Positions 24,535 to 34,722 of a DNA stretch of 64,000 bases are shown here, one piece after another. The first letter of the stretch is position 1. Each line of letters begins with the position of its first letter. Made by a program: the position numbers and the translations under genes. This DNA comes from Sinonovacula constricta. Lineage: Eukaryota; Mollusca; Bivalvia; Cardiida; Solecurtidae. Below the pieces are notes generated by a model that saw only the letters and a program-made list of their open reading frames with translations, made no database searches and was not told the DNA's origin. Location: NCBI GenBank assembly GCA_007844125.1, contig CM017564.1:19920115-19984114 (forward strand). Direction: 5' to 3'.

Positions 24535-24998
24535 TTCGGTTTAGAGGTTATATAACGCCTTTCATTTGGGTTTACAGGTTGTATAACGTCTTTCATTTGG
24601 GTTTACAGGTTGTATAACGTCTTTCATTTGGGTTTAGAGGTTATATAACGTCTTTCATTTGGGTTTAGAGGTTATATAGCGTCTTTAATTTGGGTTTACA
24701 GGTTACATAACGTCTTTCATTTGAGTTTAGAGGTTATATAACGTCTTTCATTTGGGTTTAGAGGTTATATAACGTCTTTAATTTGGGTTTACAGGTTGTA
24801 TAACGTCTTTCATTTGGGTTTAGAGGTTATATAACGTCTTTAATTTGGGTTTACAGGTTGTATAACGTCTTTCATTTGGGTTTAGAGGTTATATAACGTC
24901 TTTAATTTGGGTTTACAGGTTATATAACGTCTTTCATTTGAGTTTAGAGGTTATATAACGTCTTTCATTTGGGTTTAGAGGTTATATAACGTCTTTCA
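24535..24998. repeat. 31-bp minisatellite x15
   Basis: Units of GTTTAGAGGTTATATAACGT plus CTTTCATTTGG, with variant GTTTACAGGTTGTATAACGT. The two variants are intermixed. Confidence 0.95.
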
Positions 24999-25179
24999 TT
25001 TGACGAGCTGTAAAACATCTCCAGCGGTTATAAAATTGTGTTCACACGCAGACTGTTTTCATTTGGTAAACCTTTTGTTTTCTGCTGCATTTACAAATAA
25101 ACAACTTGTATATCTTTTGTTTCATTATTTTCCAATTTTGTTGATTTGTTTTGTTTCTAACTTTCTTTCACAAGTCTGG

Positions 25180-25320
25180 ATAAAGAAATGGTCCGTGTGT
25201 GATTACAAACCTCTCCAATGTCGCCTGGCAGACGGCGACGGTTTCTAGCCTGTGTCACGTTCCACTCGTAATATTTCCCAATCCAATCAAGCAATGACGT
25301 ATGGCCACTTGTATCACGTA
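25180..25320 (-). mobile_element. Interspersed repeat family D copy 2 (inverted)
   Basis: AATGTCGCCTGGCAGACGGC, CCTGTGTCACGTTCCACTCG and CAATCAAGCAATGACGTATG. Confidence 0.6.
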
Positions 25321-26034
25321 CTGGACGTTGGCTTTGGATTGACATTACCGGGACTACATTTACCACCTGGTTCGACGCTTAATCGTCACTTTTACATAGG
25401 GTTTTAATAATTAGTTTGAATTTTTATACAAGACTGCACTTTTATAAAATCTTATCAGTTTTATACAATTCCATGTATTTGTATAAGCATCACAGTGAAC
25501 TTTATGTCACCATGGACTCAAAATGTTGTATCACTAGCTTGATACCAGTGTGCAGCGCGTGTAAAAAGTCTTCTCTACTTATATCTATTCAAATGAACGA
25601 GAAATTAAGCGTTGAGTTGTTTTAACCGACAGACGCGACCAAATACGATAATTCATGGCCTGTAATAAAATTGAGATGAATATAGATGGTACTAAATGTC
25701 GTGTGAGTTGGTGTTCGTTCAGTGTATTTTAGATAAGGCCTATAGAGAGAGAAGTTAATCAACACTGGATGATGGGCTGTAGTGAGATAGAATGGTTAAA
25801 CACATAGCAAGCCAATTTTCTTTTCTTTTTAAATTAAGATGATTATTGTATTGGGGGCCTAGAATACGCAAAATAATACTGTTACTCATTTTTTTCGGAC
25901 CCTCTGCCCATTTACCAAAATAAATAAAAATAAAATAAACAAAGGGTTTCGTTGGATACTCGTCCTCCTTCCTGTTTTCGTTTGTTGTTGTTGTTGTTGT
26001 TTGTTGTTGCTATTGTTTTTGTGTTGTTGTGTTG

Positions 26035-26287
26035 TTACATCGCACCGACACAGTTATGGTCATACTGACGACTTCCAACTATTTATTGGTGGAGAAAGAC
26101 TCCAAATTTATGTCTGAGTAGGACCACCGGCGCACCACAGGTTAGATGGACCCCCCCCCCCCCTCTAGCCCCCTCCCCTCCCCACCCCCACAGGAAAGCT
26201 CTCGCGCTACGATCGGAACTCGAACCCACGCGATAAGTGGCTGAGGATTTTCAAGTCAGCGACTCCAACCGCTCAGCCACGGGCATC
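26035..26287 (-). mobile_element. SINE family B copy, near full length with internal poly-C
   Basis: Inverted: CGCACCGACACAGTTATGGT at one end, GGAACTCGAACCCACGCGAT and CCGCTCAGCCACGGGC at the other. A tract of about 12 C at 26152-26163 plus C-rich sequence interrupts the middle. Confidence 0.8.
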
Positions 26288-26454
26288 CCGAGTTGCTCTT
26301 TAGGAACTTGGTGTTTTTACATCACCAACTTTTCCGCCAGATTGCTAGACATTAATGGGGTCAATGACTACATGTAATTACTTAAACATTTTAGAAGTGT
26401 TCGCGAAATAGGCTAAATGAGACCTTTCAACAACGTGGGTAAACATTAACAATA

Positions 26455-26635
26455 AATTAAAACTTTATCATGCAATGAAAGTGCCAATTTTATTATAAAA
26501 TTACAGCACTCTACTTACTGGGTCAATTGATTAGTTGTAACCACGAGAGCACGTTAGAAGTGTTTGGGATGCAATTACGGTTTTCATTTAAAACCCTTGT
26601 CCTGCCACATATTTGCAGATAGCTAATCAGATCAC
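26455..26635. other. Segmental duplication block A, copy 2
   Basis: See block A copy 1; same orientation. Confidence 0.65.
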
Positions 26636-27944
26636 ATGTTGTTTTGTTGTTTTTTGTTGTTTGTTTTTTAGTTTCTTTCTAATCTGTATCTACGTCTTTT
26701 ATCTTTGTCGTATTCTTTAAAATTTATCAGACTTAGAGAAAGACAAGCTTTTGAAAACAAGTTAAAAATCAATAAGAATAACTGCCGAGCTACTCCGATT
26801 GTTAAAAAAAGCATGAAATAAAAGACCATTTTTAGAAATAATATACATCTTCATGAAGGTAAATATATAGTAGTGCATTTTTGCTACGCCACCATCACTC
26901 TTGATTGATTGATTGATTGATTGAAATGCTTAATCGAGTTTTTAAATTGTAAAGTTTAACTTAGAGAAACGTTTAGAGGTAATGATGATGTACAGATGTT
27001 ATGGCGTCCTTGTCCGGGTATTTGAACGGACATAGTGTCATACAGATAGGCAATGCTGAATTTAAATATTACTGCTTGAACATTGGCATTTTGTAAACAA
27101 CAAAATGTGATATTTATAATTGCATCTGTTTTACAATCGTCAGTCGTTCTAAATACACTTCACCTAATTATGTATATATTAATTAATTTGTTTTATGCAG
27201 AACATAGAAGACGTAGGAATTTTTAATAATCAGAATTGAGAAATAACGTTAAAAGCAGTTTTTTTTGTGTTTAATTTATTAAATTACTTAATTATTTTCT
27301 TTGAATCGTAAAAAATCCTATTTCCAATATGATTAATATTCTTTCACCCTTCATAATCTTTCTCTAAGTTTAAATGCTTTCTAACTATTTCCACCGGGTT
27401 TTATTACAACATCATGAGCAATTGTTCTGATGAACATGTGTTAATTTTAAGGATGCCTGGACACAGTTGGTCAAGTTGCTCTTTAAGTGAAGGTGGGTTT
27501 AAATAATCAATGAAGTAAAAAGCAATATAGCACATTATTTTAACAATCGCGCCAATCGGAACTCTTTGGGCAATTCTCCAGCTTCAGTGACACAAAGAAC
27601 ACCAAATGTCGTCACAACGGATTATTCCATCAGATCGCCAGCGTTGTCTGCGACGTCTTGTACATGGAAGGTCTTTTATACACAAAGGAATGTTCCTTAA
27701 TAAGTTCAGACGACAGCGATTGGTATTAAAGATAGTACCCGAACGTTTACCTATGTCAAATATACGTAACAATATCTGACCTCTGTCTGGGGTATTTGTA
27801 CATAGTTTCTGCAGAAAAATCCTACTTTAGCATAATCTTAGGCGATTTTCAACAATATCTCAATTTTAGGGCAGTAAAACTCGTTAATCAACACTTAAAA
27901 TAATTATTCTTTTTTAATCTATAAATAAAAACTCTTTGGGATTC

Positions 27945-28140
27945 CTGCTTAAAATAGCCATCGACGTCAGAGCGGATGACGTGAATGAGCTTAATCATTA
28001 GTGCTCACGTGGTTTTCTTAGTTTAAAATAGCTAACTGTGCAGCGTGGCTCAGATAGGTAACCGACTTTTGTACTGACGCTTGTGTCGTTCACTTTTCAC
28101 AAAGGTATAGGACATCAATAAACAGCATTTCGCGTTTAAC
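27945..28140 (+). mobile_element. Repeat family C copy (truncated)
   Basis: CCTGCTTAAAATAGCCATCG, GACGTCAGAGCGG, then CAGCGTGGCTCAGATAGGTA and ATAGGACATCAATAAACAGC. Confidence 0.6.
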
Positions 28141-28429
28141 GAATAGTAAGTCCACTTTCCTATTTTCCAATGAAATAATTTGACTAAAATATGATAGCTT
28201 TATAGTTTACATGTATAACCGTCTTGATTCAAGACGGTATTGTGCGAAGGTTTTAACATATACCTCCCCCAAGTCGGATTATAGCCTAGTTGTTGTTGCT
28301 GTTATTATTTTGGTTCAAGAATAAAATATACATGCTCATAAACACAGTTACTCCATAAACATTTCTTTCAACAAAAACACTCGAGACATTCCAATCGACA
28401 AACGTTAAATGAAAACTAAGATACACCTC

Positions 28430-28567
28430 AATTCTTCCAAATGGCTGGAGAGCTGCACATGCATGTAACAAGGGCTGTCCGTAGACAGCGCGCTCCCCTT
28501 GCTTCAGTGCTGGATAGTTGATTAATCCATTCAAACATAAGAGACATCTAAGCAGAAAATGGGGCAT
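28430..28567 (-). CDS. Possible isolated coding exon
   Basis: The minus strand from ATG at 28567 reads MPHFLLRCLLCLNGLINYPA, then LKQGERAVYGQPLLHACAAL, then QPFGRIE, before a possible GAG|GTGTAT donor. The PLLHACA stretch looks protein-like, but I see no partner exons or family match. Low confidence. Confidence 0.15.
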
Positions 28568-28924
28568 AACTTTGCTAACATTTATTTAAGGGTTATCCGC
28601 CCTTTAACAATGAAGTCTTTTGATATTGAAGAATTATGATATGACGATTTTGAAATGAATATCTTTGACGGTTTTCGGGAGATGTACCTTAACAAAAATG
28701 CTGCTAACACCGACGCCGATTCTAACGAGAGGGTAATGATCAGATCTCCACTTTTTACGCCGAAAAGATAAAATGAAGAAAATCTGTAAGAGAGGATCTG
28801 AAATCAAGCTTAAATATATATAAAAAAATAATGTTTGTCTACAAGCAAAAATTATTTTTATTTTGTTTAAAAATCTAATATCTATAAAAGACAAATTCAT
28901 TAATTCTATTTATAGTTAGTATTT

Positions 28925-29400
28925 ACAATATGTCAACATTTTATCACCATCAACAACAGCAATATAATCGATAACAACAAAAAAAACATCATCAAAGCCA
29001 AATCTGCTCATATATTTACAGCGATATGAAGTTTGTACAAATAAAGCGAAGTTATATTTTTTCTTCAGCAAACATATTTAGCAGTGCCTTGATCTTGTAT
29101 CGGTATTTTATGCGGACTTTATCTTTATTACGTTCTGTTTACGGTCCGATTGTTGATCTTGCAAATATTTACATTGGCTGTTGTGGAGGCAGAGAGATCA
29201 TTTACATTATACATTAAATAACAATAAACAAGCTTTGTACAATGATACGTGAGCAGCTTGGTGCGTCTAAAGCCTTTTGGGGATTTCAATGGAATCTTAA
29301 ACTTGAATAATAAGTATTTATGTTGGGTGATATTAAAGGCGGTACCGGGCAGCTTTTGGAACAGAGTTAAATAAATCAGCAGTTGAATGACTTTACATTC
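28925..29400. other. Segmental duplication block C, copy 3
   Basis: TTGTTGATCTTGCAAATATT, ATTTACATTATACATTAAAT, GATTTCAATGGAATCTTAAA. Same orientation as copies 1 and 2, although the associated paralogue 3 is inverted. Confidence 0.6.
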
Positions 29401-29541
29401 ACTGTAAATGAAAATTGAAATGTTCAGCCTTCTTGGTAAATGGAAAGAAGTATCCACCAGATATTAAGCAAATTAGTGTATTGTGTTCAAAGTGACGCAA
29501 GAAATTAAGTATAACGTGCAGATAGTGTGTATCTATGCACC

Positions 29542-29857
29542 CATTCTCTCACCAGAGGGCGTGCTACACAAGTTTCGCTTACACCTCTGTCAACGCCCGG
29601 TGTACAAGATTCTTGTACAAAATATAAATAATGAATAAAATGCTCGTGAGATTATTTTGATCTCTGTATATTTTACTTAAAATAATTTTAATTGTTCATT
29701 TTTTAGAACAATGTTTAAGGTCTATTTTAACCCAAATTTTCGGGGAACTATTTTGCGACATGTGACGATAGAATATCACGTGTATGAGAACTACTTTTCC
29801 CGGCGTTGACAGAGGTGTAAGCGAAACGTGTGTAGCACGCCCTCTGGTGAGAGAATG
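29542..29857. mobile_element. MITE with about 58-bp terminal inverted repeats
   Basis: 316 bp. Left end CATTCTCTCACCAGAGGGCG continues through TTTCGCTTACACCTCTGTCA to about 29600; the right end (29799-29857) is its near-perfect reverse complement. Flanks TCTATGCACC (29532-29541) and TCTATTCACC (29858-29867) are a 10-bp target-site duplication with one mismatch. Long TIRs with a 9-11 bp duplication fit Mutator-like elements best. Confidence 0.85.
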
Positions 29858-30404
29858 TCTATTCACCATGGGCGTACAGCAATCTGATCACCTCGGCCTT
29901 TATGCTATGCAAGAGACCTCTGACATAATAAGGCGCCATCTTGGATCTACTTTGTGTGTCTTAGTTTTAATACTGGGTATTTAATGTTGACTTTTCAATT
30001 TTCCGTAAATCATATAAATTGTATTGATAAAAAAAATCGTTGTTATTGCAAGATATACTCAACTAAATGATATATATATAATTTGTTACTTTCTCGCGAA
30101 CGGACACTGTTTCATAACTCAGGCGACGCACTTTGGTGTATTCTAGAGCTATGTACGAGGTGTATTTTACGAACCATACGGAAATACCCGAAGTTTTACG
30201 ATTGGGGCGTACAGTTTTCCTATATCTAATACATATAACAACATCTTACCAATGTTTTGGGACATGTGCACATAATTGCTGCTTCAACTACTTTAGAGAA
30301 AGTAAATGCAGTTTATAACATTACTTCAATTGTTGGACAGTATAGATCGTGACATGTATCACTTTAAATGTCTATTATATCTATAAATTAACACTGTTAG
30401 GATT

Positions 30405-30670
30405 TCAGCTAAAAATAGACATCGACGTAAGACCGGACGATCATGTAACGTGATCTCAAAAGTAAGTGGTCACGTGTTTTTTTTTAAATTTAAAAATAGC
30501 TCACAGTACGGCGTGGCTCAGATAGGAAATACGTTTTTGATAAGTAAATTGTTATGGTTAACGTTTTCCATGGCAACAATAAACACCATTTCTATAGATC
30601 TTTTCAGGTATCAATAATTTATTTGGATGCATGGAAGAAAAATAAATGACACCACCGTTAACATAATTGT
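30405..30670 (+). mobile_element. Repeat family C copy
   Basis: CAGCTAAAAATAGACATCGA, AAGTGGTCACGTG, GGCGTGGCTCAGATAGGAAA, then CTTTTCAGGTATCAAT. Confidence 0.6.
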
Positions 30671-30999
30671 AAACGATGGCGAACATTCTATATGCATAAT
30701 GCTACAGAGATTAGAAAATCATTTATTTGAAATCATTACTGTGTGATTTAATTAAAATAAAGTTTCAAGAAATAGTTACTAGGTAAGATTGATTATTTTT
30801 CTGTGAGGTTGTCGAAGTCTTGAGAGGTATGTGTTGTTATCTGTCTGTTGTGCATCTTGTTGCGTTGATTCAGCTTAATCGGAAGTTTCATTACTGGTGG
30901 TGTTGGTTGTGGTTGTGGTTGTGGTAGTGGTTGTGGTGGAGATGATGATGAATATGAACTGAGTGTTTAATATGGCCCGAGTCTATGTATAGTCTTTGT

Positions 31000-31480
31000 A
31001 ACGGCAGTGTCAAATACATCAGCAACAAGTGGCCATACCGGACCTGGTAGCGCAATCAGAAGAGCATCCGCTCCAGGTATGGGAGGCCTCGGGTTCGGTC
31101 ACGGGACGCGACATACTAAAGTCGTTAAAAATGGTAGTGGTATAGTTCCATTGCTAGCGCTCAAGCATATATAAGGGTAGTCTTACGACTGGTTGGCCCG
31201 GTGTCAGGATAATGTGACAGGGTGTGCTATCATATCAGGTGTTCACGGCATACTATACACAGTGAAGACAGTACTATATCTGCTTCAAGTGGACACCGTC
31301 TCCAGATAACTGAAATACTGTTGGTGGGACGATAAACCCAATAAACAAAGCAACAAGTGGCCATACGTCATTCCTTGATTAGATTGGGGAATATTAAGAG
31401 CGGAACGTGACACAGACGAGAAACCATCGCCGTCTGCCAGGCGACTTTGGAGAGTTTCGTAATCACATACGTAATTCTGA
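31000..31480 (+). mobile_element. Interspersed repeat family D copy 3, split by a SINE
   Basis: Left part GGCAGTGTCAAATACATC (compare GCAGTGCCGAATACATC in copy 1), right part GCGGAACGTGACACAGACGA and CGTCTGCCAGGCGACTTTGG. The SINE at 31039-31348 interrupts it. Confidence 0.65.
31039..31348 (+). mobile_element. SINE family A copy nested in repeat D, perfect 18-bp target-site duplication
   Basis: Flanked by AGCAACAAGTGGCCATAC at 31021-31038 and 31349-31366. The host repeat (family D) is complete once the SINE is removed. Head GGACCTGGTAGCGCAATC, tail GATAAACCCAATAAACAA. Confidence 0.92.
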
Positions 31481-31954
31481 TGAACGCAAAGACAGGACAC
31501 GTTAAAACAAAAACAAACATACTTAATAGCTGCTATATGAAATTAAAGACAGCACATGGTTTTAATAAACCAGCGAATATTCTTAAAGTACATAAAACTT
31601 CCATTGCGTGCAAAAGATCATCTTGTGAGCGAACACAATTTAATATGGGATTTGTGATTTATTAAAGGAAAAGTCGCTCGTCCAATAAACACCTTTAATA
31701 TGAAAATAAACACGCAGGGTTGACATTTTAAGTCTAAATCACTACAGGGTAATATTTAGTCTTTTTTTCATCAAATAGGGGAGATCTGCTTCGGAGAAAT
31801 GACGGGGTGGCGGAAATACCCGAAAACTCTCTGATTGAGATGTCTCCGGTCCGTCTCATATTTGAAGAGTTACAGGATAACTGCCATTAGGTCACTCGGA
31901 ACACCTTGGTCATTGTGGATACTACAGAAAAAGTCAAGTAATTACAAATGGTCT

Positions 31955-32320
31955 ACCGGACCTGGTAGCGCAGTCGGTAGAGCGTCGGCTCCACCAGGTA
32001 CGGGAGGTCCCGGGTTCGATCCCGGGACGCGACATACCAAAGTCGTTAAAATGGTAGTGGTATAACTCCCTTGCTAAGGCTCAAGCAAATATAAGGGTAG
32101 TTCCACGACTGGTTGGCCCGGTGTCAGGATAATGTGACTGGGTGTGGTATCATGCCAGGTGTTCACGGCATGCTATACTCAGTTAATGCAGCACTATATC
32201 TGCTTCAAATGGACACCGTCTCCAGATAACTGAAATACAGTTGGTGGGACGATAAACCCAATAAACAAACAAACAAACAAACAAACAAAAACAAACAAAC
32301 AAACAAACAAACAAACAAAC
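31955..32320 (+). mobile_element. SINE family A copy with long AAAC tail
   Basis: Best preserved head: TAGCGCAGTCGGTAGAGC and GGTTCGATCCCGGGACGCG. The tail ends in about 60 bp of (AAAC)n. Flanks AAATGGTCTA and AAATGGCCTA are a probable target-site duplication. A 76-codon ORF through the head is not a gene. Confidence 0.88.
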
Positions 32321-32499
32321 AAATGGCCTAATGAAGGACACAATCGATTCGTTAATTAGCGCCTCTATGGAGAAGGGTGCCTCTTATGAAATGTATTTTT
32401 GTTTATAAATTTATTTACAATAAATTAAATTAGAAAATTCACAACCGATGTAAAAAATATCGCTTTCTACTCTCATATGAGACACGGATTATGAGTTGA

Positions 32500-34005
32500 T
32501 CCGCCAAACCATCAAATAATGTAAGGTCTTATCGGAGTGAAATGTGAAATCAATATCAATGAATGGGGGACCAGTCTAGCGTCTTATTGTGCCTCAAATC
32601 CCCGCCTGTTGACATTGTACTCCTTGGTATTTATCATCACAAGCCATTATAATTTATTATTTCATTTGAAAGCTTTAAAAACCCTGTTGACCGACTCCGT
32701 TTGTATGGACACATACGCATCAATTTTTCTATAAAATATCGTTAGCCAGTCCGCGGACGACAGAGATCTGCCTCACTTTTTTGACTGAAATGAAAGCGTG
32801 TCGCTGATTCAGGGTGCATAAAGATGCCATTAAACGCTTTACAAATCCAGTACTGATTTTTTTTAAAGATTGTGAAATAAATACTTTCACCAAACAATTT
32901 ATTGGGTGCTAGATAATAAAAGGCATTCGTTTAAGTAGGTAAATACTGAGATAGACTGCAATAAAACTCGCTTTTTAATAAGAGAAAGATTCCGCGAAGG
33001 TATATTTTGAGACAAGTTTTGCTGTCTTAAGAGGCTAAATAAAGAAGATGGGACCACAAGGATCGCGTTCGTACGTAGATACGAGGTGTCGAATTTCACT
33101 CTCAATAAATTGAAAATCGCCTTTGAACGACTGAGATTGGAGGTGGTTGGCCATTTGAAGCCTGCTCTGTGTGACAATGAGGCGTGTATTGCTATCGTGT
33201 ATGGCGCTACAATGGCGACTGTTTTTGTTTACTCAAGTCACGGTTATAGATGTTATTCAATGTCTACCTGAAAAACCTTTGTAGCGAAACAACGCCGGCC
33301 ATCACTGGACAGGAAGCTGTTTTCGGTTCCCGATAAACTGGGGGGCAACTATTGAATTTCAGAAACGCAGCGAACTGGCTTTATTTATTATGGCCTTTGG
33401 CGAGCCAGACCCTTGAAAACTAATATGAAAATATGGCGTATAGATACATAGATTCTTGCGGAATAGTGACCGTGGTGAACAAAAAGTGAACAAGGTGCTG
33501 TTGGCTACTGTTTGTTGAAATGATGGACTCTTCTCCATGTGCACGGAATAAAATTTAAATGAAATTTTAATAATTCGTTGTCTAATTACTGCTAACTCGT
33601 TTTTGTCAAGGGATTGTGTAATTTTATATTGTGCGAGTAGATAATATGATATTTTTGCGTATGATATAAGTGCAGTTTTTAAGTAGAATAATCTGAATGG
33701 TGAGTTATTTAAGCCGCTGTATTTTGTTACATCTGAAAGGCGGTGCTCATTCTCAATGAATTTATAAACTTTGATTCATGTATAATGGACTTAAAAAGCA
33801 TCAACTCTAACCGTCGTGTTGTTTGCAATCATCAAGAAAGTTGATATACCTTTGAAGCTAAACAGTTCGACAGATTGAAATAAAGGTTAGTGTCCACGTT
33901 ATGAGGTTTGATTTATTGTAAAACTGCACTGTACCGCCAATGAGCAATACGCGTAGTGAGTGAGTGATTCGCCGTTGAATCTGACGTAGAATTACACGTC
34001 ATTAA
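32500..34005. other. Duplicated upstream block of paralogue 3
   Basis: Inverted counterpart of the blocks upstream of paralogues 1 and 2. The match includes TTTCATTTGAAAG, TGTTGACATTGTACTCC (also in copy 2) and the CGTACGTAGATACGA region at 33070. No gene seen other than the paralogue itself. Confidence 0.45.
33982..34003 (+). promoter_or_regulatory. CRE-like pair upstream of paralogue 3
   Basis: TGACGTAGAATTACACGTCA lies 30-50 bp before the conserved ATG, in the same order and spacing as upstream of paralogue 2. Confidence 0.4.
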
Positions 34006-34032
34006 TTGTATATCTTAACAACTTATAGGATC

Positions 34033-34722
34033 ATGTTTTGTTCCGGGCATCGGATCGGGACTCCTCGGGCTCGATCGACAATGAAGCCTGTGAAACGGCC
34101 TACAGTCGTAAAACATTCAGGATATAGAAATGATACAACTTGGGAAGAAAGTGAAAACAATATGTCATTCCCAAAAGTTGACTCCCCCATTTTGCCAGTT
34201 ACAAGAAAGAGACCAAGCTGTTCTTTTGTAAAAAATCAGAAAGTTTATCTCCGTATGAAAGGTTTCAGTGTAGATGACGTTTATTCCCTGAAACGTCACA
34301 CGCGGAAACAACCGAACAATTCCGATCACGATCAAACTATAAACAGACATCTTACGAATCCCGATTTGAACTCTCTTCCGGTGCTGGACAAACACATTCC
34401 AAAGACGATAAACAAAACTCATCGTGGATTTTCTAGTCAGAAGGAAGATTTAGACTTATGGAAACCAGTGGAGTCTAGAAAGCCACAAGATCATGGTTGG
34501 CAGACGCTATACAGTATTCTGAATGGTTGCAAGGAAGCTTTAAATGTAAGACAACAGGTGACGTCAAGATCGCGTGAAAATGATTTTAGACCTGAACATG
34601 TGACGTCACGACCACGTGGGAATGAAACGGATGTTATGACGCCACATAACCGGCATTCGTTTTACATGGATGGATCCGGATTTTTAAGTCCGATGACAGG
34701 AAGGCGTAGCAATATGTACTGA
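34033..34722 (+). CDS. Uncharacterised basic protein, paralogue 3 (inverted)
   Basis: 229 codons from the ATG at 34033, which aligns with the starts of the other copies (MFCSGHRIGTPRARST). An in-frame ATG nine codons earlier (34006) is not conserved and is less likely. This copy is the most diverged: GLYILN-type changes aside, it keeps RKRPSCSFVKNQKVYLRMKG, VDDVYSLKRH, GWQTLYSILNGCKEAL, and ends SPMTGRRSNMY. Transcribed on the plus strand, opposite to paralogues 1 and 2. AATAAA lies at 35031-35036, about 310 nt after the stop. Function unknown. Confidence 0.8.
   Translation: MFCSGHRIGTPRARSTMKPVKRPTVVKHSGYRNDTTWEESENNMSFPKVDSPILPVTRKRPSCSFVKNQKVYLRMKGFSVDDVYSLKRHTRKQPNNSDHDQTINRHLTNPDLNSLPVLDKHIPKTINKTHRGFSSQKEDLDLWKPVESRKPQDHGWQTLYSILNGCKEALNVRQQVTSRSRENDFRPEHVTSRPRGNETDVMTPHNRHSFYMDGSGFLSPMTGRRSNMY

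Larger units (their letters stand above)
25321..27944. other. Intergenic DNA with SINE B and block A
   Basis: Apart from the SINE at 26035-26287 and block A at 26455-26635, only simple repeats (TTGTTG at 25980, TTGATTGA at 26903) are seen. The short ORF at 27584-27772 has no recognisable similarity. Confidence 0.5.

Noticed and set aside
24535..24998. CRISPR-like array of 31-bp repeats
   Set aside because: Units are contiguous with no unique spacers, in a eukaryotic genome; this is a minisatellite.
31970..32040. tRNA gene
   Set aside because: The sequence has box A and box B but is the head of a SINE with the family tail and target duplication; no proper cloverleaf could be drawn.
34006..34032. 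Upstream ATG as the start of paralogue 3
   Set aside because: The extra nine codons are absent in paralogues 1 and 2, whose starts align with the ATG at 34033.
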